Positions 28,032 to 36,768 of a stretch of DNA of 64,000 nt are shown one piece after another. Positions within the stretch are counted from its first letter, which is position 1; every line of letters starts with the position of its first letter. The notes below the pieces were generated by a model. That model searched no databases, had not been told where the DNA came from, and saw only the letters and a list, made by a program, of their open reading frames with translations. A program made the translations under genes and the position numbers. The stretch lies in contig NZ_FOKK01000006.1 of NCBI RefSeq assembly GCF_900112005.1, forward strand, positions 247,181 through 311,180. Reading direction: 5' to 3'. This DNA comes from Algoriphagus aquimarinus. Lineage in GTDB: Bacteria > Bacteroidota > Bacteroidia > Cytophagales > Cyclobacteriaceae.

Positions 28032-29282
28032 TTAATAAGAATATTCGTATTGCAGAAGATCCGCACTCATACCTGGTTCCATAGGAGTTTGGTATTTTCC
28101 GTCTGAGATCAACACTGGGTGTTTGAAGTAATCACGTAAATGTGGAATGTGCTCCAATAGCAAAGCTGGATGCCCAAGTGTGATATGATTGAACAATACC
28201 AAGTGCTGATGAATCTGTCCCATGTCACCCACATGTGGAACTACTGGAATATTGAATTTGCGGGAAAGCAAACTGATCAGGAGAAACTCCGAAACTCCGC
28301 CTACTCTTACTGCATCTACCTGATTGAAGGACATGCATCCAGATTGGATGAAGTTTTTGAAAATAATCTTATTCGGCACATGCTCGCCTAGTGCCAGAGG
28401 TACATCTACTGCTTTTGCCAAAGCCACATGTGCATACACATCATCTGGATGTGTAGGCTCCTCAATCCAGTAGGGATTTAGTTCTTTCAATTTGGTACAC
28501 ACACTTATCGCTTGAGGTAGATTCCATTGTTGATTAGCATCAAACATGATCGTTGCCTTATCTCCCGCTATTTTCCTTACCAGTTCAGCCCTTCTGATAT
28601 CACGATCTGGATTTTGAGCTCCTACTTTCAGTTTCATCGCAGTGAATCCATTATTCATGGCTTCTTCCACATTGCGAAGCACTTGTTCGTCAGTATAATT
28701 GAACCAGCCAATCGATGTATCGTAGCCTGGATATCCAGTTTGAATAATAGACTCCCGCTGAGTAATTCCCGCTCTCTGGTTTTTGATTAGGGCTATAGCT
28801 TCTTGTTTTGGTAAAATATCTTCATAATAAGAGAAGTCCAGCGTGTTTACCAATTGCTCAGGACTCAAATCAATTAGTAATTTCCATAGTGGAACTCCTT
28901 CCGCTTTTGCCCAAAGATCATAACAGGCATTCACAACTGCAGCTAGTGCTAATTGTACTACGCCTTTATGCGGACCGAGCCAACGGAAGTTGGGGTCATC
29001 GGCCATTTTCTTGTACGTAGCGCCAAAGGTATCCATCAATTCATAGATTTCTTTGCCCTCTACATGTTTGACTAGATATTCGATTGCCTGGCACACGATT
29101 TTATTTCCTGAGCCTAAGGTAAATGCCAATCCAACTCCTTCTACATCTGAATCCGTCACCAACTTGCATACAGCGTATGCATATACAGGTTTGACGTGAA
29201 TGGCATCCGATCCCGCACCGTCTTTTAGGTCGAAACGCATGTCATTTGATAGGCCTTTTTTAATTACAATAGGTTTTTTCAT
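28032..29282 (-). CDS. L-fuconate dehydratase-like enolase-superfamily enzyme
   Basis: A 416-residue cytoplasmic enzyme of the mandelate-racemase group of the enolase superfamily, closest to L-fuconate dehydratase (FucD/ENOSF1). It removes water from L-fuconate to give 2-keto-3-deoxy-L-fuconate; known FucDs also accept L-galactonate and related acids. Visible features: FRWLGPHKGVVQLALAAV, YPGYDTSIGWFNYTDEQ, the KxK acid/base in AMKLKVGA, metal ligands in FDANQQW, WIEEPTHPDD and LGEHVPN, and the late PHVGDMGQ. It implies non-phosphorylative breakdown of the released sugar. The dehydrogenase, lactonase and later steps are not recognisable nearby, apart possibly from the Gfo/Idh/MocA gene. Confidence 0.88.
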   Translation of the reverse strand: MKKPIVIKKGLSNDMRFDLKDGAGSDAIHVKPVYAYAVCKLVTDSDVEGVGLAFTLGSGNKIVCQAIEYLVKHVEGKEIYELMDTFGATYKKMADDPNFRWLGPHKGVVQLALAAVVNACYDLWAKAEGVPLWKLLIDLSPEQLVNTLDFSYYEDILPKQEAIALIKNQRAGITQRESIIQTGYPGYDTSIGWFNYTDEQVLRNVEEAMNNGFTAMKLKVGAQNPDRDIRRAELVRKIAGDKATIMFDANQQWNLPQAISVCTKLKELNPYWIEEPTHPDDVYAHVALAKAVDVPLALGEHVPNKIIFKNFIQSGCMSFNQVDAVRVGGVSEFLLISLLSRKFNIPVVPHVGDMGQIHQHLVLFNHITLGHPALLLEHIPHLRDYFKHPVLISDGKYQTPMEPGMSADLLQYEYSY

Positions 29283-29309
29283 CTGTTTATAATTTGCTTA
29301 TTAAAGGTC

Positions 29310-29404
29310 ATCCCGATAGCTATCAGGATAGGGAGGAATCTCGCATGTAGGATAATCATCTTAGTATGTGACTTTTCAGTTATGCCTGTCTGCCTAAGGC
29401 AGGC
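29310..29404. repeat. Two palindromic motifs in the gap between fucD-like gene and propeller gene 4
   Basis: A near-perfect 20-bp palindrome at 29310-29329 (ATCCCGATAGCTATCAGGAT, one mismatch), and an inverted repeat near 29384-29404 (GCCTGTCTGCC / GGCAGGC). Both look like dispersed REP-type palindromes of Bacteroidota. Fragments of the first motif (GATAGCAATCGGGA, TAGTTATCGGGA) also occur inside the 41231-41829 element. Confidence 0.5.
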
Positions 29405-29481
29405 GCGATTTCATCTCTTGATCTTCGAAAAATTAATTTATTCCACTGCTTTTAGATCAGCATAAGTAGATTGGTTTAATG

Positions 29482-30702
29482 TTAGTGTGCAGGGATTACT
29501 GCTAGTGGTATCTGTATATTAAATGAGCTTCCGTCAGTTTTTGGATTGACATTTTCGACTGCAGCTGCGCAATAGAGGTATAGTGGTGTACCATCTTCAC
29601 TCAATAGAAGTTGAGGTCGCTCTAGTCTATCAAGGTGGATTGTCTGTCCATTTTCAAGGGTAACTTCTCTTTTCATAAAGAGTGGTTCGCTTGTGATTTC
29701 CCACTTGATGCCATCTTCAGATTTTAGTATTGCCAAGACTTTCTTTTCGCTTTTTGCTACAGTTCCAGTAAAGTCTTTTACCACAGCAAAGAAGCAGTCG
29801 TATTTGGTCGAGAACCAGACATAAGGATCCTCGGTACTTGCAATTTTCCCGTCAGGCATCCGAACATCGAAGATGAATTCATCCCGTGCGGTAAATGGCC
29901 CCATTGGAGTTGGTCCAGTAGCTACGCCATGCACGCCTTTCCATGAAGGTTCATAAATGTTTCCTTTGAAGAAAAGCATGTATTCCTTGCTCTTTGGATT
30001 ATAGTCCACCGAGGGATTTACCACGATCAGGTTATCTGGCTTGGCTACCGTTCCCGATGGTGATGGGCTGACAACTTGATTGCTTTTAACTCGAGTTCTC
30101 GGACTCAAAAGCGGCTGAGCAGCACGTTTGAAATTTCCCGCAACTAAATCTTCAAAGGAATCGAAGTGGATAACTCCGATTTGTTGACTTTGCTGCACAC
30201 GGTTTCTTTTGTCTAAATCTGGCCCAACTTCCTCGCCCGGATCTTTTCCCCCGATATAGTATAAGTAGTAGCTTCCTTCAAATTCTTTGACGTGAGGATT
30301 GTGGACTCCTTGCGCATCCCAAGCTTCTGGATCCCCATCGTATCGGGCTCCTTTGAGGATGATTTTCTGGAATTTGAAATCACGATCCGGGAAATCAGAG
30401 ACAGCGTAGCCGATTTTGCTTTCAAGCACCCAACTTTGCGAAAAACTATCTTTATCAGGGCCGCTTTCCCAAATGGCAAAAAGCATGTGATACTTCCCAT
30501 CATTTCCTTTCACTACAGATCCACCCCAGACGAAATAGTCTTTGAGTTTCAAAATCGAAGGACCATCCAGAAATTGACTTTCTTCACCTTTCTTGAGTTC
30601 CGCCGAAACAGGTAAGGACTTTACCTGGATCTGTGCTGCAGCAATTCCAGATAAGGAAATTAAGAGGCAGGCTAGAACTATTTTTTTTATATAGATGATC
30701 AT
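29482..30702 (-). CDS. Secreted five-bladed beta-propeller glycosidase-like protein 4
   Basis: A 406-residue secreted protein, the longest paralog (signal to about residue 23, SGIAAAQ). Marks: YFVWGGSVVKGNDGKYHMLFAIW, VHNPHVKEFEGSYYLYYIGG, IVVNPSVDYNPKSKEYMLFFKG, TEDPYVWFSTKYDCFFAVV, LERPQLLLSEDGTPLYLYCAAA. Its ATG overlaps the TGA of the upstream sulfatase by 4 bp, so the two are translationally coupled and probably act on the same glycan. Extra length lies between blades 2 and 3 (about residues 150-200). Confidence 0.78.
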   Translation of the reverse strand: MIIYIKKIVLACLLISLSGIAAAQIQVKSLPVSAELKKGEESQFLDGPSILKLKDYFVWGGSVVKGNDGKYHMLFAIWESGPDKDSFSQSWVLESKIGYAVSDFPDRDFKFQKIILKGARYDGDPEAWDAQGVHNPHVKEFEGSYYLYYIGGKDPGEEVGPDLDKRNRVQQSQQIGVIHFDSFEDLVAGNFKRAAQPLLSPRTRVKSNQVVSPSPSGTVAKPDNLIVVNPSVDYNPKSKEYMLFFKGNIYEPSWKGVHGVATGPTPMGPFTARDEFIFDVRMPDGKIASTEDPYVWFSTKYDCFFAVVKDFTGTVAKSEKKVLAILKSEDGIKWEITSEPLFMKREVTLENGQTIHLDRLERPQLLLSEDGTPLYLYCAAAVENVNPKTDGSSFNIQIPLAVIPAH

Positions 30703-32150
30703 TTCGAAGTCTTATAATTAATACCTAGATCATTCTTTCTCACCTCAGCTAGCTTTTTGGCGAGCTTGGCTTGCATATCTTTTACGACGGATTGATGGGA
30801 AGCTTCTTTAGCTAGGTTTGTGAACTGCATAGGATCAGTGTCCATATCATAAAGTTCCATTCCTGCTCCTGCGTCCTCATCATATTGGATGTAAGCCCAT
30901 TTGTCTGTGCGGATCAAAAATGACTTACCGCCCTGAGTCACTGAGAATGCGAAATCCCGTACTTTTTTCGATGGGTTTTTCAGAATTGGAACTAGGCTCT
31001 TACCCTGAATCCCTTTTGGGTAATCCAAACCAGCCAGCTCAGCTAGGGTAGGATAGAGGTCAAGAAGTTCAGTAAATGAATTGGTGACTGCAGGTTTTTT
31101 GCCGGGTACTTTGATCATCATTGGCACTTGTACTGACTCTTCGTGGAGACTTACTTTCATCCAGAATTCATGTTCATCCAAATGGAATCCATGATCCGAA
31201 GTGAAAATTACAATTGTATTGTCTTCCAATCCTTCTTCTTTCAGTGTCTTCAGCACTTTGCCAACTTGAGCGTCCATGTAAGAAACCGATGCATAGTAAG
31301 CAGCGATAGCTTTCTGCTTTTGCACGTCATTCATATCAGCATTTACGCTGGTGACGTAGTTAATTCCTCGCTCAGGAATATCATCCCAGTCATTCTCTAC
31401 TTGTTTTGGTAGTTTAATTCCTTCGTAAGGAAAAGGAGAAAAATACTCCGCAGGCGCTACAAATGGCACGTGAGGCCGTACAAATCCTACGGCTAAAAAG
31501 AAAGGTTTGTCTTTATGTGCACGAAGAAGCTCTGATGCTTTCTCAGCAGTTTTTCCATCGGAATGCGCCAAGTCCCCACCGGAAGCCTGCACTATAGTCA
31601 TTACATTTCCGCCTTTGCGCTCGATGCTGCCATCCGCATTATTTTGAACCAATTCAGCTTTGCCTTCTGCTTGCCATTCTGGACCTTGAGAATTGAATTT
31701 CTCAGTCCAGGAAGCAGGATCGTCAGTGCCATCAGATCCAGTTTCTATATCGATTGGAACTCCCATATGATAGATCTTACTCACTCGGGCGGTGTAATAG
31801 CCGTTTTGTTTGAAAAGCTCAGCCAAAGACGGTCTGTCTGGTCCTACGTTTTCACGTCCACTTACATAGCCATAAGTCTGTGTTGCATTCGGATAGTAGC
31901 CAAACATGAATGAAGCCCTAGATGGTCCGCAAACTGGATATTGCGTGTAAGCTCGGGTAAATACCGTGCTTTCCTTCGCCAATTGGTCGATGGCGGGAGT
32001 TTTAGGCACTGGATTTCCGTAGGCTCCGATGGCTGTAGTGGTCAGATCATCCGAGATGATAAATAAGACGTTCGGCTTCTTTTTTTCTTGGGAAAAAGCG
32101 CCGAGCGAAAGAAAAAGAAGTAGAGATGCTATGAACAGTGATTTTTGCAT
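30699..32150 (-). CDS. Secreted sulfatase (type I), CGPSR
   Basis: A 483-residue S1 sulfatase of the iduronate-2-sulfatase-like type. Signal peptide to residue 20 (LLFLSLGAFSQ), Asp pair at 34-35 (ISDDLTT), formylglycine motif CGPSR at 74-78, VSKIYHMG in the place of the usual GKWH, RPHVPFVAP, and TSDHGFHLDEH. Its end overlaps propeller gene 4 by 4 bp, and its start is 2 bp after the Gfo/Idh/MocA stop, so all three are one operon. Confidence 0.93.
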   Translation of the reverse strand: MQKSLFIASLLLFLSLGAFSQEKKKPNVLFIISDDLTTTAIGAYGNPVPKTPAIDQLAKESTVFTRAYTQYPVCGPSRASFMFGYYPNATQTYGYVSGRENVGPDRPSLAELFKQNGYYTARVSKIYHMGVPIDIETGSDGTDDPASWTEKFNSQGPEWQAEGKAELVQNNADGSIERKGGNVMTIVQASGGDLAHSDGKTAEKASELLRAHKDKPFFLAVGFVRPHVPFVAPAEYFSPFPYEGIKLPKQVENDWDDIPERGINYVTSVNADMNDVQKQKAIAAYYASVSYMDAQVGKVLKTLKEEGLEDNTIVIFTSDHGFHLDEHEFWMKVSLHEESVQVPMMIKVPGKKPAVTNSFTELLDLYPTLAELAGLDYPKGIQGKSLVPILKNPSKKVRDFAFSVTQGGKSFLIRTDKWAYIQYDEDAGAGMELYDMDTDPMQFTNLAKEASHQSVVKDMQAKLAKKLAEVRKNDLGINYKTSK

Positions 32151-32152
32151 GA

Positions 32153-33226
32153 TTAGCTGATTTTTTCGAATGAGGTTCCGCCTGATTGAGAGGCTTGATA
32201 GACTTTTTCTACGAGTTTCATGGTTTGGAATGCATCGGCCGTACTATTCAGTAAATGAGCGCCAGGGTTTTCAAGTTTGATCTGCAAGGCTGCCATCGTG
32301 CCGATAAAGGCATGTGGAAACCAACCTCCAGAAAGTGGAATTTCTTTCCAGCCTTCATTACCCTCCAAAAGACAATATTCCATTTTGGGAGCTTGACCTT
32401 TTGGGTAATCGAGAGACAGTCCAATAGTGATTTTTATGGCACCTTTTGTTCCTTCAATTTTGAAGTAGGATTCTTGATTTTTCACTCCAAACTCATGGCC
32501 ATGATTTGTTAGGATTCTGGCTTGCGTAAACTCATCGTAATTGAGAATGATAGAGCTTCGCGTGTCTGCCAAATCCTGCATTTTCGGATGCCGACTTAGA
32601 CTTGCATGAACTGTAATCGGATTTCCAAGAAAGGAGCGTATCAAATCCAGGTAGTGGACGCTGTGATAGAGAACTTCCATTCGAGGCTTTCCTTTCAAAA
32701 ATCCCCAGAGATTCCACGGCGTGTTGACACAGACTTTTAATTCTAAGTCATATACATCTCCTAGCAAATCTTTCTGCACCATGTCCTTTGCAGCAAGCAT
32801 ATATGGAGCGAATTTCAACTGGAAATTCACTGCTGCAATCAGTTTTTTGCGTTGGCATATTTCGTGGATTTCCGCTGCTTCAGCCAGCGTTTCCCCCATA
32901 GGCTTTTGGATCAAAACCGCTGAGCCATTTGGTAGTTGCTGAAGAATGCGGGAAATCTGATCCGCTGGGACGGCTAAGTCAAATACAGCTTGTTGCTTGA
33001 ATGCTATTTTGATCAAGTCGCCCAAGTCTGAAAATGTCTTTGAGACTATCGGGAATTTTGATACTGCAGCTTCAGCTTTGGACTGATCCAAATCAAAAAT
33101 CCCCATCACCTGCCATCCCGCTAGCGAGTATGCGGGAAGATGCGCTTCCATCACTATTCCGCCAGCACCAATAATTGCTATTGGGCGGGGAGAAGTGGGA
33201 AGTAACGAATGTTGATTGATTTCCAT
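32153..33226 (-). CDS. Gfo/Idh/MocA-family NAD(P)-dependent oxidoreductase
   Basis: A 357-residue cytoplasmic dehydrogenase. The ATG at 33226 (MEINQHSLLP) is preferred because the upstream extension of the frame overlaps the preceding sulfatase; it starts 7 bp after that sulfatase's stop. Rossmann motif IAIIGAGGIVMEAHLPAY near residue 17, and IQKPMGET where most members have EKP. These enzymes oxidise sugars or inositols, or remove groups by an oxidation/elimination cycle. Here it may oxidise the released sugar upstream of the dehydratase. The exact substrate is unknown. Confidence 0.85.
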   Translation of the reverse strand: MEINQHSLLPTSPRPIAIIGAGGIVMEAHLPAYSLAGWQVMGIFDLDQSKAEAAVSKFPIVSKTFSDLGDLIKIAFKQQAVFDLAVPADQISRILQQLPNGSAVLIQKPMGETLAEAAEIHEICQRKKLIAAVNFQLKFAPYMLAAKDMVQKDLLGDVYDLELKVCVNTPWNLWGFLKGKPRMEVLYHSVHYLDLIRSFLGNPITVHASLSRHPKMQDLADTRSSIILNYDEFTQARILTNHGHEFGVKNQESYFKIEGTKGAIKITIGLSLDYPKGQAPKMEYCLLEGNEGWKEIPLSGGWFPHAFIGTMAALQIKLENPGAHLLNSTADAFQTMKLVEKVYQASQSGGTSFEKIS

Positions 33227-33233
33227 AGGGAGT

Positions 33234-34793
33234 TTATTTGCTGAAATCAGGGTTGCTGTAGCCTTGTGACTTATATTTTTCCAGTTTCGCAGACATCTCT
33301 TTGACAAGTTCCGGATACTCCGCTTGAAGATTGTTTAGCTCCTGTGGATCCGTTTTCAGGTTATAAAGTTGTATTGAGGGCAGTTTTTCTCCTTTCGCTG
33401 CCGGAGCTACATTTGTCCATCCACCTGAGCCTTCAGCCATGATTAGTTTCCAATCACCTTTTCTGATCGCAAATGATCCTTTGGAAGAATGGTTGATAAT
33501 ATCCTCCCGAACGGGCTTGTCAGATTTGCCTAAGAAAACCGAGCTAAAGTCTCTGCTATCTTCGAATTGGCTGCTTTTTTCTTTATTTCCTGTAATTCCC
33601 GCTAGGGTGGAAATCACATCATTCAAGCCGAAAAGCTGAGAATTGACCTGATCGTTTTTAATCGCTGCAGGCCAGGATACAATAAATGGAACACGATGTC
33701 CGCCTTCAAAAATATCTGCTTTTGTTCCTCTGTAAGGCTTGCTCGGATCATGACCTGTAGCTTTTACCGATCCAATTGCTCCAGACATTTCTGTGCCATC
33801 CCGCTGTGGTGAGCCATTGTCTGAAGTGAAGATAATCAATGTGTTTTCCAGCTGACCTGATTTTTTCAAGGCTTTTACAATTTGACCGACTGTATAATCT
33901 ACCTGATGCACATAATCGCCATAAGGGCCGATTTTAGTTTTTCCCTGAAATTCTCCTGCAGGAGCAATAGGTGTATGAGGAGCTGTAAGAGCAAAGTATA
34001 GGAAGAATTGATTATTTGAGTCAGCCTGTTCTTCTATGTACTCTTCTGCTTTTTGTGTGATCTTAGGCATGACAGCGCGAAGATCCCAACCGCTCGACAT
34101 GGGTCCCGGGTTTCCATATATACTGTCCGGCTTGATCATATCAGGGATTTGCAAAACCCGGTCATTTTCGAAGAAAGAGTAAGGAGCATAATTGGGAACA
34201 TCGTCACCGAAGTAGTAATCGAATCCCAAGGTAGTTGGGCCACCGCCAAGCGCTTGGTGGAAGTCAATTTTATCAGCTAAAGGTTGGCGAATCTTTTCAT
34301 TATGTGGCATCACATTTAGCGTGTCATTTACATATTTTCCCTGCTTATCAGACCATAGCCAGCCCAAATGCCATTTGCCAATAGCGGCGGTATTGTAACC
34401 ACTTTCTTTGAGCATGGTGGCAATAGTTTGTCTGTTTTGATCGATCAGAGGTTTGTCCCAGTACAATAAAACGCCATTTTCCAAAGCGGTTCTCCAGGAA
34501 TATTGCCCTGTAAGAAGTCCGTATCGTGTAGGAGTACATACCGCACTTGGGCTATGCGCATCTGTAAATCTGATGCCGCTTTTTGCCAATGCATTTATGT
34601 TAGGAGTAGGGATCTTTGAGTCTGGATTGTACACTTCAGGATCACCAAACCCCAGATCATCAGCTAAAATAATGATGATGTTAGGAGTAGATTTCTTCTC
34701 TTTCATCTCATTTTTCTTGGCAAAGGAAAATGCTGCAATACCAAAGAATGCAATAGCTAAAATGGATTTGAAATTGATTTTGAAGAATTTCAT
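33234..34793 (-). CDS. Secreted sulfatase (type I), CTPTR
   Basis: A 519-residue arylsulfatase-A-like S1 sulfatase with signal peptide (AIAFFGIAAFSFA), Asp pair 45-46 (LADDLGFGD), formylglycine motif CTPTR at 86-90, GKWHLGW, LTAPHTPIAP, TSDNGSPQ and FEGGHRVPF. It closely resembles the + strand sulfatase at 14455-15912 (same YNPDSKIPTPN / YNSQSKIQTPN context), so both probably belong to one subfamily. It starts 20 bp after the symporter stop and runs into the oxidoreductase. Confidence 0.93.
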   Translation of the reverse strand: MKFFKINFKSILAIAFFGIAAFSFAKKNEMKEKKSTPNIIIILADDLGFGDPEVYNPDSKIPTPNINALAKSGIRFTDAHSPSAVCTPTRYGLLTGQYSWRTALENGVLLYWDKPLIDQNRQTIATMLKESGYNTAAIGKWHLGWLWSDKQGKYVNDTLNVMPHNEKIRQPLADKIDFHQALGGGPTTLGFDYYFGDDVPNYAPYSFFENDRVLQIPDMIKPDSIYGNPGPMSSGWDLRAVMPKITQKAEEYIEEQADSNNQFFLYFALTAPHTPIAPAGEFQGKTKIGPYGDYVHQVDYTVGQIVKALKKSGQLENTLIIFTSDNGSPQRDGTEMSGAIGSVKATGHDPSKPYRGTKADIFEGGHRVPFIVSWPAAIKNDQVNSQLFGLNDVISTLAGITGNKEKSSQFEDSRDFSSVFLGKSDKPVREDIINHSSKGSFAIRKGDWKLIMAEGSGGWTNVAPAAKGEKLPSIQLYNLKTDPQELNNLQAEYPELVKEMSAKLEKYKSQGYSNPDFSK

Positions 34794-34813
34794 AAGGTTT
34801 CTATAAAGCTCAT

Positions 34814-36418
34814 TTAATAGAAAATAATATAAATCGTCAGCATAATAACCACGAGTAGTACACTCAGAAATTTGGTTTTGGTGGATGAAGAATCCATGCT
34901 TAGATAGAAATCACCCGACACCGTACTTTTTTGCTTGTCTGTAAATGAAACCGTCCAATAAATTAAACTGGAAATCAGGAAGAAAATATAGGTCTGACGA
35001 AGCCAGTTTATTCCTAAGCCATTTGCGCTGGAAATGAAGTTTTCTACTCCTCCAATTGGAATATATTTTTCTATTAAGAATATTCCTCCAGCAATCAGGC
35101 TTCCTCCTAATAAAGTGGCAAATGAAGCACTTGAAGTTCCTTTAGAAGATAAGATTCCAAACAGAAAAACCGCCACTATTGAAGGAGCGAAGATGGAGAA
35201 CATCTGGTTTATCAATTCAAAAATTGCACCTAAGTTCCCTAAGAAAGGTGACCATGCCACTGCCAGTACCAGTACTACCACGGCTGAAATTCTACCAATT
35301 CTGATTTTCATTCCGTCCGATAGATTTGGATTGATTTTTCCAAATACATCAAACACCAATAAGGTAGAGCAACTATTCAATGCCGCTGCCACACTGCTCA
35401 TCACTGCTGCGAGTAATGCTGCGACCATTAGGCCTTTTAGCCCTATAGGCATCAGGTTCATGATCATCACAGGCAACACACTTTTAGTATCGGTTCCGAT
35501 TTCATCCCGGAAAAGTGCGAAAGCCAAAATGCCAGGAATCACCATAATAAAGACAGGAAGGATTTTCAGAAAACCAGCGAAAATAGCCCCAAGTTTAGCT
35601 TGGTTTTCGGATTTGGCTCCTAGTACGCGCTGCACAATCGTCTGGTCCGTGCACCAGTACCAGATTCCCAAAATCAAGTGACTGAACACCATGTCGAGAA
35701 AGGTGAATCCTTTGGCTTCTGCATCAAAGGCTACTGCATGAAGCCGATCTGCAGAGACGACTGATTTCAGCTCAGCATAGCTAGTAATACCTGCATCAGG
35801 TAGCGCAAATATGGCTAGTAAGGTAACCGCGAGTGATCCAAAAATTAGGATCACAGTTTGAATAGTCTCTGTGACAACTACGGAGGTGAGACCACCGATA
35901 ATGGTATAAATCCCCGTTGCCAGAGCTATGATGATGATCGAACTAAGAATGTTGATGCCAAATATTTGCTCGAAAACTACCGCGCCAGCATAGAAGCTTA
36001 CCCCGATGTGCATAAAGAGTGCGGCCAGGATGCTAAAGATGGCAAGGATTATCCTGGAACGTTGATCGTACCTCTTCTCCAAGAATTCAGGTAGCGTGGT
36101 GATTTTGGTTCTTAAATAGAAGGGGATAAATACAAAGGCTAGAATGAGCAGTTCAAAAGCTGAAAACCACTCGAAATTTCCCCATAGGATGCCGTCCCTG
36201 AAGCCAGATTCAGCCAAACCTACCAAGTGGACAGTGGAAATATTTGAGGCAAAAAGTGATGCTCCGATTACTGACCAAGTAAGAGATTTGCCTGCAAGAA
36301 AATAGCCCTTACTGGTTTTCTTCTTTTCGGTAGAAAACCAAAGTCCCATCATGACTATTGCCAAAAGGTAAACTACTATTATGATCAGGTCTATTGTGCT
36401 GATTGATGTCATCTCCAT
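34814..36418 (-). CDS. Sodium/solute symporter (SSS/SGLT family), probable sugar transporter
   Basis: A 534-residue inner-membrane protein with about 14 hydrophobic segments and SSS-family marks: GYFLAGKSLTWSVIGASLFASNISTVHLVGL near residue 38, TTLPEFLEKRYDQRSR, a helix with YTIIGGLTSVVVTETIQ, and DQTIVQRVLGAK (SGLT-like). It would take monosaccharides into the cytoplasm with sodium, feeding the fuconate dehydratase route. First gene of the - strand operon. A second ATG at 36412 is equally possible. Confidence 0.92.
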   Translation of the reverse strand: MEMTSISTIDLIIIVVYLLAIVMMGLWFSTEKKKTSKGYFLAGKSLTWSVIGASLFASNISTVHLVGLAESGFRDGILWGNFEWFSAFELLILAFVFIPFYLRTKITTLPEFLEKRYDQRSRIILAIFSILAALFMHIGVSFYAGAVVFEQIFGINILSSIIIIALATGIYTIIGGLTSVVVTETIQTVILIFGSLAVTLLAIFALPDAGITSYAELKSVVSADRLHAVAFDAEAKGFTFLDMVFSHLILGIWYWCTDQTIVQRVLGAKSENQAKLGAIFAGFLKILPVFIMVIPGILAFALFRDEIGTDTKSVLPVMIMNLMPIGLKGLMVAALLAAVMSSVAAALNSCSTLLVFDVFGKINPNLSDGMKIRIGRISAVVVLVLAVAWSPFLGNLGAIFELINQMFSIFAPSIVAVFLFGILSSKGTSSASFATLLGGSLIAGGIFLIEKYIPIGGVENFISSANGLGINWLRQTYIFFLISSLIYWTVSFTDKQKSTVSGDFYLSMDSSSTKTKFLSVLLVVIMLTIYIIFY

Positions 36419-36768
36419 GGGATATGGAATACTGGATAAAGAGTACTAACTACTGCCTATCTCAGTATTTCGCTTCTAATCTATTGAAATTAGGGCTATA
36501 GCACTAATTTTGTTCTATATATTTTTAATTTCTGATTTTCAGGGAGTGAATTTATCGACCTTCTCGCTTCTGAATCGACTTAATATGTGAGTAGTAAATA
36601 GGCATGTAGAAGTGAAATCAATAGGTCTATTGACCTAATATTAAATATCATTGATAAATTTAGGGTTTAAAGAGTAGTTTGTTTCCTGTGTCAGGGATAG
36701 ATTCATAATTCCAGTACAGTGTTTTAGCTAATTAACTATAAATTGGAACTTCAATAAAAAATTAAAGT
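36419..36768. other. Divergent intergenic region between symporter and lipoprotein sulfatase
   Basis: 350 bp of AT-rich DNA with no gene. It must hold the promoters of two divergent transcripts (the long - strand operon and the + strand sulfatase), which makes it a natural place for joint control. I see no convincing -33/-7 pair or operator. Confidence 0.45.

Noticed and set aside
24379..30702. Straight GH117 (neoagarooligosaccharide hydrolase) assignment for the four propellers
   Set aside because: The fold pattern fits, but the GH117 motifs I know are not visible; left at superfamily level.
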